IMG/VR virus record: IMGVR_UViG_3300008952_000177
Location: 1-32,508 of that record
DNA length: 32,508 bases
Reading direction: 5' to 3' (one strand)
Source of the DNA: a virus
Shown here: one piece after another, positions 15,470 to 22,965 of the stretch
Position numbering within the stretch: the first letter of the stretch is position 1
Layout: each line of letters begins with the position of its first letter
Program-made: the position numbers and the translations under genes
The notes under the pieces: model-generated
Told to the model about the DNA's origin: nothing
What the model saw: the letters and a program-made list of their open reading frames with translations, nothing else
Databases searched by the model: none

Positions 15470-16920
15470 TTGAGAAGAAAAACGAAGTTTATCTAACAAT
15501 TTCCACAGAAGATTCAATCAGAAAAGAACTTTCAGAATTCTTTAAGTTCAAAGTTCCTGGAGCAAGTTTCATTCCTGCAGTTAGGAAGAAATTTTGGGAT
15601 GGATACATTCGTTTATTTCATCTTCAAACAAATCAATTATATTTAGGTTTATACACATATCTCAAAGAATTTTGTGAAGAACGGGATTATGAGTTAGAAG
15701 GATATGAACCTGAAACAGATATATTTACAATAGAACGATATGAAGAAATAGTTAAAGACATACCTTTAACACTTAGAGATTATCAGAAAGAAGCTGTAGC
15801 GTACGCTGCCCATAATCAAAAATGTATATTAGTATCTCCGACAGCTTCGGGGAAGTCATTAATGATATACAGTCTTATACGATATAACTTTCTTAAAAAG
15901 AACGGAAGAGCTCTTATTATTGTACCTACAACATCATTAGTAGAACAAATGGCTAAAGACTTTAAAGATTATGGTTTCAACGGTCCTATTCAGAAATTAT
16001 ATGGTGGTAATAAAAATTATCAAGGAGCAGCAATAGTTGTAACAACATGGCAAACAATGAGTCGTATGCATAAAGGTTTTGGTAATGAATTTGGTATGGT
16101 AATAGGTGATGAAGCTCATTTATTTCAAGCAAAATCTCTCACAAAAATTATGGAGTCATTAACAGAAGTGAAATATAAAATAGGAACTACAGGAACATTA
16201 CAAGATACACAAACACATAAACTTCAACTAGAAGGCTTATTCGGTCCTGCATATTTTGTTACAACATCTAAAGATTTAATGGATGAAGGAACATTAGCAA
16301 ATTTAAACATACAATGTTTGGTATTATCATATTGTGATAAAGAAAGAAAAATAGTTAGTAAAATGACATATCAAGAAGAAATGGATTGGATTGTTAGAAA
16401 TGAAAAACGAAATGGTTTCATAAGAAACCTAGTTAATGGATTAAAAGGTAATACCTTAGTATTATTTCAATATGTAGAAAAACATGGTAGACCATTACAC
16501 AACTTATTATCAGAAGTATCAGCTAATGATACAACGGATAGAAAATGTTTCTTTGTCTTTGGTGGAACCGATGCATTAGATAGAGAAAAAGTAAGAGAAA
16601 TAGTTGAAAAAGAAGATAATGCCATGATAGTAGCAAGCTTTGGTACTTTTTCTACTGGCATTAATATAAAGAGATTACATAACATTGTATTCGCATCTCC
16701 TAGTAAGAGTCGAATACGAAATTTACAATCAATAGGTAGAGGTTTAAGAATAGGAGAAGGTAAAGAAAATGTTATATTATACGATATAGCAGATGATTTA
16801 TCATGGAAAAAAAATTTAAATTATACCCTTAATCACTTTTCTGAAAGAATAAATACATATAGTAAAGAGAATTTTAATTACGAAATTCATTCAGTAAGGA
16901 TACCCGAATGCCATATATAG
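15442..16920 (+). CDS. uvsW: ATP-dependent helicase UvsW
   Basis: The 492-residue protein is a superfamily 2 helicase. It shows an N-terminal DNA-binding domain like UvsW (PAVRKKFWDGYIRLF), LRDYQKEAV (about 111-119), Walker A SPTASGKS (132-139), VPTTSLVEQM, DEAH (223-226), TGTL (about 253) and a C-terminal motif VI QSIGRGLRIGEGK. UvsW unwinds R-loops, branched DNA and Holliday junctions, helping the switch from origin- to recombination-driven replication. The length is close to T4 UvsW (about 500). It follows uvsY with a 28-base overlap and overlaps the next gene by 13. Confidence 0.96.
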   Translation: MATIHGRLVIEKKNEVYLTISTEDSIRKELSEFFKFKVPGASFIPAVRKKFWDGYIRLFHLQTNQLYLGLYTYLKEFCEERDYELEGYEPETDIFTIERYEEIVKDIPLTLRDYQKEAVAYAAHNQKCILVSPTASGKSLMIYSLIRYNFLKKNGRALIIVPTTSLVEQMAKDFKDYGFNGPIQKLYGGNKNYQGAAIVVTTWQTMSRMHKGFGNEFGMVIGDEAHLFQAKSLTKIMESLTEVKYKIGTTGTLQDTQTHKLQLEGLFGPAYFVTTSKDLMDEGTLANLNIQCLVLSYCDKERKIVSKMTYQEEMDWIVRNEKRNGFIRNLVNGLKGNTLVLFQYVEKHGRPLHNLLSEVSANDTTDRKCFFVFGGTDALDREKVREIVEKEDNAMIVASFGTFSTGINIKRLHNIVFASPSKSRIRNLQSIGRGLRIGEGKENVILYDIADDLSWKKNLNYTLNHFSERINTYSKENFNYEIHSVRIPECHI

Positions 16921-17414
16921 ACGATAGTACAGAATATCAATTTGTTAAATTCAAAGACGGAAAGGAAGTATTTGCTATGGTGAGAGAAGTTTTTACTAAT
17001 CAGCAATTAGAACTTCATTTTCCTATGAATATACAATTACAACCAGCTATGACTGGTGGTGTATTAGTACATCTAGGACCTTATATTCCATTTACTACAG
17101 AAGACAGTATTACAGTAGATTCAAATTCTGTTCTTTTTAGAACAAGTATTAGTAAAAAATTCATAAGTTTTTATGACGAAGCATGTAGTGCATGGCTCAA
17201 CATAAGAGATAATGATAAGATTGATATCAAGTCAAGTAGACAAGTTTGGGAAGAACAAAAACAAGTAATGGAAGGATTAGTTAAAAAGAGATTTGCAAAA
17301 GGTGATCTAGATTTTCATGATGAAATAGACCATTTGTTAGATGAAATTGAAGAAGAACAACAAAGTATGTTAGGAAATACAGATGGTCCAAATAAAGATG
17401 ATACGATACACTAA
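16908..17414 (+). CDS. Protein with Sm-like N-terminal domain, upstream of gp55
   Basis: This 168-residue protein has an N-terminal beta-rich part (YQFVKFKDGKEVFAMVREV, LELHFPMNIQLQPA, GGVLVHLGPYIPFT) resembling phage Sm-like proteins: a first strand of the form V-K-F-x-D-G-K-E and a second N-P/F-P-M-x-I. The C-terminal part is a charged helix (EIDHLLDEIEEEQQSM). Sm folds usually bind RNA in rings. Genes of this kind are common between uvsW and gp55 in marine T4-like phages, but function is unknown. A second, shorter Sm-like protein is at 19356. It overlaps the uvsW end by 13 bases. Confidence 0.65.
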   Translation: MPYIDDSTEYQFVKFKDGKEVFAMVREVFTNQQLELHFPMNIQLQPAMTGGVLVHLGPYIPFTTEDSITVDSNSVLFRTSISKKFISFYDEACSAWLNIRDNDKIDIKSSRQVWEEQKQVMEGLVKKRFAKGDLDFHDEIDHLLDEIEEEQQSMLGNTDGPNKDDTIH

Positions 17415-17474
17415 TATAATATATTATCCTTTCCCAATATTACATATTTATTTTAACACAGAATCTTCAATCGG

Positions 17475-17520
17475 TCAAGCGAAAAATGAAAAAAGATGAT
17501 AAATGGGAGATTTTGCTTGA
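17475..17520 (+). promoter_or_regulatory. Inverted repeat overlapping the -35 of the gp55 promoter
   Basis: TCAAGC (17475-17480) and AAAA (17482-17485) pair with TTTT and GCTTGA (17511-17520), ten pairs with a one-base bulge. The right arm covers the first four bases of the -35 hexamer TTGACA (17517-17522). It may be an operator, or a terminator for the preceding genes. The 136-base gap holds no gene. Confidence 0.4.
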
Positions 17521-17544
17521 CAAATCCTAATTTTATGAGATAAT
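17517..17544 (+). promoter_or_regulatory. Sigma70-like promoter of gp55, leaderless spacing
   Basis: TTGACA (17517-17522), a 16-base spacer and GATAAT (17539-17544) stand six bases before the gp55 ATG, with no Shine-Dalgarno. The consensus -35 and the same spacer as the promoters at 14982 and 29547 support it. Confidence 0.8.
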
Positions 17545-17550
17545 ATATAC

Positions 17551-18078
17551 ATGGCTAGAGAAAAAAGACAAACTAAAGCTTCAGTTCATTATGTAAACAA
17601 TAAAGAGTTTACTGCAGCAATTATTGCACACAATGAAGCGTGTAAAATTGCAGTAGATAATGGTGAAGATAAACCGAGAGTATCGGAATACATTGGTGAA
17701 TGTATTTATAAGATAGCCACAAGATTATCAACAAAACCTAATTTCATTAATTATTCATATAGAGATGAAATGATTTGTGATGGAATTGAAAACACTTTAC
17801 AATACATTAATAATTTTAATGGTGAAAAATCACAGAACGCATTCGCGTATGTGACACAAATAATTTACTTTGCTTTTTTGAGAAGAATTCATAAAGAAAA
17901 GAAGCAAGCAGCAATTAAACAACGAAGTATAGAACAAGCAGGTTATTTGTTTGACACATTTGATACAATAGATGGTCAACCAGCTGAACCGGGTATGAGT
18001 AATCAATACATTGATTTTTTACAAGAGAATATGAACCCTATCAATTATAAACCCCGCGGAAGTAAATCTAAGAAGTAA
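17551..18078 (+). CDS. 55: Late transcription sigma factor gp55
   Basis: The 175-residue protein matches T4 gp55 (185): HYVNNKEFTAAIIAHNE parallels YNYVNNKELLQAI, RDEMICDGIENTLQYINNFN parallels the sigma region 2-like core, and AFAYVTQIIYFAFLRRIHKE parallels AYITQACFNAFVQRIKKE. Gp55 replaces host sigma70 and directs RNA polymerase to TATAAATA promoters, stimulated by the gp45 clamp. T4 gp55 binds the clamp through a C-terminal LDFLYE; here a similar IDFLQEN (154-160) lies 15 residues from the end, before a basic tail (KPRGSKSKK). Its own promoter is sigma70-like, fitting early or middle expression. Confidence 0.95.
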   Translation: MAREKRQTKASVHYVNNKEFTAAIIAHNEACKIAVDNGEDKPRVSEYIGECIYKIATRLSTKPNFINYSYRDEMICDGIENTLQYINNFNGEKSQNAFAYVTQIIYFAFLRRIHKEKKQAAIKQRSIEQAGYLFDTFDTIDGQPAEPGMSNQYIDFLQENMNPINYKPRGSKSKK

Positions 18079-18082
18079 GTGT

Positions 18083-18090
18083 TATAAATA
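18083..18090 (+). promoter_or_regulatory. Late promoter after gp55
   Basis: TATAAATA stands four bases after the gp55 stop. It would drive the small membrane protein at 18144 and possibly gp47. Just downstream is a stem-loop (18096-18117). Confidence 0.55.
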
Positions 18091-18095
18091 AGTCG

Positions 18096-18117
18096 GTGTA
18101 TTACATGAGTAACACAC
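18096..18117 (+). terminator. Stem-loop after gp55, possible weak terminator
   Basis: GTGTATTAC (18096-18104) pairs with GTAACACAC (18109-18117) with one A/C mismatch around ATGA. TTTTT follows at 18122-18126 after a four-base gap. It may end gp55 transcripts, or act as a 5' hairpin of the late transcript starting upstream. Confidence 0.45.
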
Positions 18118-18143
18118 TAACTTTTTATAATAGGATATAGATA

Positions 18144-18281
18144 ATGAATGTTAAACAGTCTTGGGAGAGACACAATAAAGAAGTAATAATAAAATCTAGA
18201 ATAACTTTAGAGTTAGTCTGGTATATTTTTATTATACTTTCTCCTTTTATTTTGATGCATTTACAGTTTGCAAGTTTATAG
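18144..18281 (+). CDS. 45-residue single-pass membrane protein
   Basis: The frame has a charged N-terminal segment (MNVKQSWERHNKEVIIKSR) followed by one hydrophobic helix (LVWYIFIILSPFILMHLQF). TAGGATA about ten bases before the ATG could act as a weak ribosome site. It follows a late promoter box and ends 16 bases before gp47. I do not recognise it. The topology is probably N-terminus inside. A role in lysis or superinfection control would be speculation. Confidence 0.55.
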   Translation: MNVKQSWERHNKEVIIKSRITLELVWYIFIILSPFILMHLQFASL

Positions 18282-18283
18282 AG

Positions 18284-18291
18284 AATAAATA
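18284..18291 (+). promoter_or_regulatory. Near-consensus late box before gp47
   Basis: AATAAATA (one mismatch to TATAAATA) is followed by exactly six bases and the gp47 ATG, the same spacing as before gp16 and gp20. No Shine-Dalgarno is present. With one mismatch it is less certain; in this A+T-rich sequence such boxes can occur by chance. Confidence 0.4.
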
Positions 18292-18297
18292 TATATT

Positions 18298-19359
18298 ATG
18301 AAAATAGCGTTACTGAACGACACGCATTGTGGTGTTAGAAATAACAACCAAATGTTCGCAGAGTACCAAGGAAGATTTTATTCACAAATCTTTTTTCCCT
18401 ACATAGACAAACACAATATCAAGACAATAATACATCTTGGCGATTATTTTGATCGCAGGAGAGATGTAAACTTCTATTCGCTTCATAAAAACTATGAGCA
18501 TTTTGTCAAGCCTATGATTGATAGAAACTTAACAATGGATTTAATTGTAGGAAATCATGATATCTATTTTAAATCAACAAACGAATTAAACAGTCCAGAT
18601 TATTTACTTGATTTTGAGAATATCAATGTATATAAAGATCCAATAGTCAAAAATTATGATGGTTTAGATATTTGTTTAGTCCCATGGATTAATTCAGAGA
18701 ATTATGATGATGTTGAAGAATTTTTAGGGATATGTAAAGCAGATATAGCTATGATACATGGTGAGATAAATGGGGCGATGCAACAACCTGGTCATTTTCA
18801 GGGTGGTGGAACTTCTCCTATTATGTTTAAGAGATTTGAACAAGTTTATTCAGGTCATTATCATCATAAATCAGAATTAGGTAATATCAGATTTTTAGGA
18901 TCACAAATGGAATTTACATGGAATGATTTTGGAGATGCAAAACATTTTCATATATTAGATACGGAAACGCGAGAAATAGAGCCAGTACTTAATCCTTTAA
19001 AGATGTATCATAAAGTATTTTATGATAATACGAATGAAACTCTTATGAAGATTAAGAAGAAAGAATTTAGTGAATTATCTAATGCATTTGTTAAAGTAAT
19101 AGTTACTAATAAAAATGAACCATATTGGTTTGATGTTTTTATTGAACAAATTATTAAATCTGGTCCAGCTGACTTAAAGGTTGTTGAAGATCATAGTAAT
19201 TTAGATGTATTAGATGAAGATGATTTTGCAACAGAAGCAGAAGACACTTTAACAATTTTAACAAAACATATAGATAGTTTAAATATTGAAGGAGATAAAA
19301 AGAAACTTGATGTATTAATGAGATCATTATATACAGAGAGTTTAGATATTTTAATATGA
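18298..19359 (+). CDS. 47: Recombination nuclease subunit gp47 (Mre11/SbcD-like)
   Basis: The 353-residue protein has the calcineurin-like metallophosphatase motifs of Mre11: NDTHCG (Asp8, His10), HLGDYFDRR (Asp49), VGNHD (84-88), MIHGE and YSGHYHHK. With gp46 it resects DNA ends, supplying single strands for UvsX. It is similar in length to T4 gp47 (339). The gp46 partner is encoded 490 bases downstream with two small genes between, as commonly seen in this group. The TGA overlaps the next ATG (ATGA). Confidence 0.97.
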   Translation: MKIALLNDTHCGVRNNNQMFAEYQGRFYSQIFFPYIDKHNIKTIIHLGDYFDRRRDVNFYSLHKNYEHFVKPMIDRNLTMDLIVGNHDIYFKSTNELNSPDYLLDFENINVYKDPIVKNYDGLDICLVPWINSENYDDVEEFLGICKADIAMIHGEINGAMQQPGHFQGGGTSPIMFKRFEQVYSGHYHHKSELGNIRFLGSQMEFTWNDFGDAKHFHILDTETREIEPVLNPLKMYHKVFYDNTNETLMKIKKKEFSELSNAFVKVIVTNKNEPYWFDVFIEQIIKSGPADLKVVEDHSNLDVLDEDDFATEAEDTLTILTKHIDSLNIEGDKKKLDVLMRSLYTESLDILI

Positions 19360-19640
19360 TAAAGATAATACAATTAGCAACAGGTGAACAATTAATAACT
19401 GAATATGATGAAGTGAGTCATGAAATGACAAATCCATTATTCATTCATGTTGTTCCAAAAGAGAAAGGTCCTGAAATTAGTTTGCACCCCTATGATGTGA
19501 TTATAGATGGTAACATAATGATTAATCCTGATCAAATAATCTGGTCTGGAATTCCTGAACAAAAACTTCTTAATCAATATCAAGAAGTATTCAGTAAAAT
19601 AATTACACCACCAACCAATAAAGTAACCCCAATAAAGTGA
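19356..19640 (+). CDS. Small Sm-like protein between gp47 and gp46
   Basis: The 94-residue protein starts MIKIIQLATGEQLITEYDEV and continues MTNPLFIHVVPKEKGPEISL and DVIIDGNIMINPDQIIW. The order (strand with L-x-T-G-E-x-L-I, then N-P-L, then a late strand with D-x-I) is the pattern of the phage Sm-like proteins. Such folds bind RNA as rings; whether this one does is unknown. It is coupled to gp47 by an ATGA overlap. It is a second copy of the fold seen at 16908, at low sequence similarity. Confidence 0.65.
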   Translation: MIKIIQLATGEQLITEYDEVSHEMTNPLFIHVVPKEKGPEISLHPYDVIIDGNIMINPDQIIWSGIPEQKLLNQYQEVFSKIITPPTNKVTPIK

Positions 19641-19651
19641 GAAAAAGACTA

Positions 19652-19867
19652 ATGCATTCAAACAAAAACGGTATAGTTTATAATGGGTCTTATATGAATG
19701 AAGGACATGAAGTTACATTTATTATATTAACAGATAATAGAGCTAAAATAATTGAATGTTTCCGTTCAGGAGCTTCAGCATCTACAAACGAAAAGTACCA
19801 AAGTTTAGATCAAGCTATAGAATATCAGGATAAATTAATAAAACTCGGATATGATAAAGTTTCATAA
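19652..19867 (+). CDS. 71-residue protein between gp47 and gp46
   Basis: I cannot name this protein. It is mixed alpha/beta: GIVYNGSYMNEGHEVTFIIL, NRAKIIECFRSG, then a helix SLDQAIEYQDKLIKLGY. The ATG at 19652 is used here. A GTG at 19637, overlapping the previous stop as GTGA and adding five residues (MRKRL), is an equally good start because such overlaps are frequent in this genome. The last 17 bases overlap gp46. The position inside the gp47-gp46 unit suggests a recombination-linked role, without direct proof. Confidence 0.65.
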   Translation: MHSNKNGIVYNGSYMNEGHEVTFIILTDNRAKIIECFRSGASASTNEKYQSLDQAIEYQDKLIKLGYDKVS

Positions 19868-21560
19868 GGTAAGATATAAAAATTTTCTATCTACCGGTGA
19901 CTCTTTTACAGAAATAGACCTAAATAGAAAACCCACAACTCTTGTTATAGGAGCTAATGGTTCTGGTAAATCAACTGTGCTTGATGCATTGACATTTAGT
20001 TTGTTTGGAAAAGCTTTTAGAAAAGTCAATAAGATGGCTTTGATAAATTCTATTAATAAGAGAGGAGCTGTAGTAGAAGTTGAATTTTCTATTGGTAGAA
20101 AACAATATAAAGTCATGCGTGCTATCAAACCTAATAAGTTTGAAATATATCTTAATGGTAGTTTGATCCATCAAGATTCTAATGTAAGAGATTATCAAGC
20201 TCTTTTAGAACAACAAATACTTAAACTCAATTACAAGTCATTTACACAAGTTGTAGTGTTAGGTAGTTCTTCATTTACTCCATTTATGCAGTTGAATACG
20301 ATTGAGAGAAGAGGTATTATTGAAGATATACTTGATATACAAATCTTTTCGGTAATGAATGAAGTTCTTAAACGAAGGTATACATCTTTACGACATGAAT
20401 TGAATGAAATAAAAATGAATCTTAGAATTGGTGAAGGAAAGATCAAAAGTCAAGAAGAAACAATGAAACGATTAGAAGAAAATCGTGATGAACAGATAGT
20501 AAAGTTAAAATCTAATATTCAGAAATCTGATGAACAAGAATCAATTTATATGGGTAGTATTGATGTTTTTAGTAGAATGTTAGAAAAACAGAACAATCTT
20601 AAAGAAGATGAAGATGATGTTAGAAAAAAATTACAGTCTGTTTTACTGGAAGAAAAGAAATTTGAATCAGATAGAAGAAAGCTATTGAAGGAAGAAAAGT
20701 TTTATGAAGCTAATGATGAATGTCCTACTTGTAAACAAGATATAGAAGAAGGACACAAATCACATATCTGCGAAGAAATTGATAAAACTGTTGGAGAACT
20801 TAACAATAAGTTAGAAGAAAGAAGCCAATCTATTGTACAAATCAATACAAGATTAGAAGAAATCTGGGATATAAATCAAGAAATAACTAGAATACAATCA
20901 GATATTCAGAAAGAACAAAGTCATATTACTGCAGGTCAGAAGTATAGATCAAAGTTAGAAAAGGAATTAAAAGATTTAGAAACTCAAGAACATACAGAAA
21001 AGGATATTAATAAATTAGAGAAGTATAGAAAAGCATATAAACAATTAGAAGGTATGCAAGAGAAATTAGTTGATAATAGACATTATTACGATTTAGCAGA
21101 GATACTTTTGAGAGATAGTGGAATAAAAACAAAAATAATTAGACAATATTTACCAATCATGAATAAGCTTATTAATAAATACTTAGCGAGTATGGAATTT
21201 TTTGTTCAGTTCGAACTTGATGAAGAATTTAATGAACAAATTAAATCTAGATATAGAGATACATTTACTTATTCATCTTTTAGTGAAGGTGAGAAAATGA
21301 GAATTGATTTGGCATTACTCTTTACATGGAGAGCAATTGCTAAGTTGAAGAATTCAGTAAATACAAATCTTTTAATATTAGATGAAGTGTTTGATAGCTC
21401 TCTTGATGAGGGTGGAACTGATGAGTTTTTAAAAATTCTAAATACTCTAGGAAATGATACTAACACCTTTATCATTAGTCATAAAGGCGATAGTATGAAC
21501 GAGAAATTTAACAACGTAATTGAATTCGAAAAGGCACAAAACTTCTCAAGAGTGGTGTGA
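19851..21560 (+). CDS. 46: Recombination nuclease ATPase subunit gp46 (Rad50/SbcC-like)
   Basis: The 569-residue protein has the full Rad50 layout: Walker A GANGSGKST (34-42), a coiled coil, a zinc hook CPTC (Cys291, Cys294), a returning coiled coil, the ABC signature FSEGEKMRI (about 477-485) and Walker B LLILDEVFD (about 506-514), with a D-loop SLDEGG. It works with gp47 in end resection. The length is close to T4 gp46 (560). The TGA overlaps a GTG start of a small frame (GTGA). Confidence 0.97.
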   Translation: MIKFHKVRYKNFLSTGDSFTEIDLNRKPTTLVIGANGSGKSTVLDALTFSLFGKAFRKVNKMALINSINKRGAVVEVEFSIGRKQYKVMRAIKPNKFEIYLNGSLIHQDSNVRDYQALLEQQILKLNYKSFTQVVVLGSSSFTPFMQLNTIERRGIIEDILDIQIFSVMNEVLKRRYTSLRHELNEIKMNLRIGEGKIKSQEETMKRLEENRDEQIVKLKSNIQKSDEQESIYMGSIDVFSRMLEKQNNLKEDEDDVRKKLQSVLLEEKKFESDRRKLLKEEKFYEANDECPTCKQDIEEGHKSHICEEIDKTVGELNNKLEERSQSIVQINTRLEEIWDINQEITRIQSDIQKEQSHITAGQKYRSKLEKELKDLETQEHTEKDINKLEKYRKAYKQLEGMQEKLVDNRHYYDLAEILLRDSGIKTKIIRQYLPIMNKLINKYLASMEFFVQFELDEEFNEQIKSRYRDTFTYSSFSEGEKMRIDLALLFTWRAIAKLKNSVNTNLLILDEVFDSSLDEGGTDEFLKILNTLGNDTNTFIISHKGDSMNEKFNNVIEFEKAQNFSRVV

Positions 21561-21703
21561 AATGCAAAGTGAACGAAAAAGTAGAGCGAAGAATTCATGT
21601 TAGGGTTGATGAATGGAATAAGTTCGATTTTTATAAAAAAGGTTTCTATATTTGTTTTGCCTATTTGTTATGGGATTTGTTTAGGTCGTTTGGTTGGTTA
21701 TAA
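21557..21703 (+). CDS. 48-residue small protein with aromatic hydrophobic end
   Basis: The frame opens with a GTG overlapping the gp46 stop (GTGA), or a second GTG at 21569. It has a basic N-terminal half (KCKVNEKVERRIHVRVDEW) and a hydrophobic, aromatic C-terminal half (FYICFAYLLWDLFRSFGWL). It could be a membrane-associated peptide. The GTGA overlap, also seen at 19637, supports translation. The TAA lies within the possible -10 of the next gene. No function is known. Confidence 0.45.
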   Translation: MKCKVNEKVERRIHVRVDEWNKFDFYKKGFYICFAYLLWDLFRSFGWL

Positions 21704-21727
21704 TAAATTATGAGTTTTAGATTATGA
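21699..21727 (+). promoter_or_regulatory. Possible promoter and five-codon cistron coupled to def
   Basis: TATAAT (21699-21704) is followed by five bases and an ATG (21710) that opens a five-codon frame (Met-Ser-Phe-Arg-Leu). Its TGA (21725-21727) overlaps the def ATG at 21724. The -35 is poor (TTGTTT at 21677-21682, 16-base spacer), so the promoter is uncertain. The layout repeats that at 25851-25916. Confidence 0.4.
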
Positions 21728-22266
21728 TTATAAAAAATGAAAAGCAGTTACGAGAAAAAGTAACAGCAACTTGGTCATTTGATTCCCCAGCATTGGATAC
21801 AAAAGAGTTTGCGAAAGAACTCGTGGATTCTATGTGGAAAAATTCTGGTCTTGGCATATCAGCTAATCAAATAGGTTACCCATATAGAGTATTCGCTATG
21901 AGAGGTGAAACTAAAAAAGAAAGTATGGTATGTTTCAATCCCAAGATAAAAGACTTTTCTCCTGAAATGAATACAATGGAAGAAGGTTGTTTATCATTAC
22001 CAGATGTCTATGGTAAAGTTGTAAGACCAGCTCATGTTGCTATTTCATATCAGAATGAAGATGGTAAAGAAGAAGGACAATTAGCAAGTGGTTTAACCGC
22101 AAGAGTTTTTCAACATGAATTAGATCATTTAGATGGAATTCTATTTACAGATAGAATGGGTGAATTAACAAGAACTAGAGCTCTGCTACAAGCAGATAAA
22201 ATAAGGAAAGCAAGAAGTCGTGGAAAAGATTGGTATGTTCAGAAAAAAACTAAAGTCGCTTTATAA
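21724..22266 (+). CDS. def: Peptide deformylase
   Basis: The 180-residue protein carries all three deformylase motifs: GLGISANQIG (42-51), EGCLSLPD with the metal ligand Cys89, and QHELDHLDG with His131, Glu132 and His135. It removes the formyl group from nascent proteins. In marine phages deformylase is thought to act on phage or host photosynthetic or other short-lived proteins, but the target here is unknown. The motif set is intact, so it should be active. The start overlaps a five-codon cistron (ATGA), and no Shine-Dalgarno is visible. The C-terminal basic helix (ADKIRKARSRGKDWYVQ) is longer than in minimal viral forms. Confidence 0.95.
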   Translation: MIIKNEKQLREKVTATWSFDSPALDTKEFAKELVDSMWKNSGLGISANQIGYPYRVFAMRGETKKESMVCFNPKIKDFSPEMNTMEEGCLSLPDVYGKVVRPAHVAISYQNEDGKEEGQLASGLTARVFQHELDHLDGILFTDRMGELTRTRALLQADKIRKARSRGKDWYVQKKTKVAL

Positions 22267-22357
22267 TAAAGATAAAGACTTTATTGCATTTCTATTAGTT
22301 TTTATTATAATGATTTTAGCTGTTGCAGCGGGAGCTACAGTCGGGAAATTAATTTGA
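22235..22357 (+). CDS. 40-residue membrane microprotein overlapping def
   Basis: This frame starts within the end of def in another frame, has a basic N-terminus (FRKKLKSLYNKDKD) and one strong membrane helix (FIAFLLVFIIMILAVAAGA), and ends in a TGA overlapping the TTG start of the oxygenase gene (TTGA). The 31-base overlap with def and the exact join to the next gene suggest it is real and bridges the two. Function unknown. Confidence 0.55.
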   Translation: MFRKKLKSLYNKDKDFIAFLLVFIIMILAVAAGATVGKLI

Positions 22358-22965
22358 AATTACATTATGAATTGAAACGTGATAATGATGAGCGTTTATC
22401 ATCTTGTATAAGATCATATCCTGATATTGTCCCTAAAGCTTATTGTGCAAAATTAATAGAATTTTTTGAAGAAAGTATAACTTTCAAAATTGATGATAGC
22501 AGAAAACAGTCTAGAGAAATGCAACTCATTGGTGATCCAAGGCCTCAAGCTATAGCTTATAAAGATTTATTACTTGATTTAATATATCCATTAGGTGAAA
22601 GGTATGAAAGAGAATTACATGCTATTTGTCGTACAGATTATATGCCAACAGATGAACCTATGACAATAATGTATCCAACAAGCTTTCGCTCTTTACAGAT
22701 ACAAAAATATGCACCAGAAGATAAAGGATATCCTGCAGTTCATATAGAAGCAGGTCCAAACCATGTAAAAAAATATCTTGCATTAATAATATATCTAAAT
22801 GATATAGAAGATGGAGGTGAAACTGTTTTTCCAATGGGTGGTACTGCGATTGAACCTGAAGCAGGTAAAGTGTCAATCTGGCCAACAGGTTTACCTTTTT
22901 ATCATTGTGGAAATAAGGCTAAAATAGATAAGTACATTATTACTTCATGGTTTGAATTTCAATAA
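22354..22965 (+). CDS. 2-oxoglutarate/Fe(II) oxygenase, prolyl-4-hydroxylase-like
   Basis: The only usable start is a TTG at 22354, which overlaps the previous TGA; no in-frame ATG lies upstream before a stop. The 203-residue protein has the C-terminal catalytic core of P4H-like enzymes: IQKYAPEDKGYPAVHIE with His130, YLALIIYLNDIEDGGETVFP, His184 in FYHCGN, and Lys193 in KYIITSWF, which would bind 2-oxoglutarate. The usual H-x-D iron motif is H-x-E here (His130, Glu132). Such enzymes hydroxylate proline in proteins; the target in a phage is unknown. The promoter cassette for the next gene begins within its stop codon. Confidence 0.85.
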   Translation: MKLHYELKRDNDERLSSCIRSYPDIVPKAYCAKLIEFFEESITFKIDDSRKQSREMQLIGDPRPQAIAYKDLLLDLIYPLGERYERELHAICRTDYMPTDEPMTIMYPTSFRSLQIQKYAPEDKGYPAVHIEAGPNHVKKYLALIIYLNDIEDGGETVFPMGGTAIEPEAGKVSIWPTGLPFYHCGNKAKIDKYIITSWFEFQ

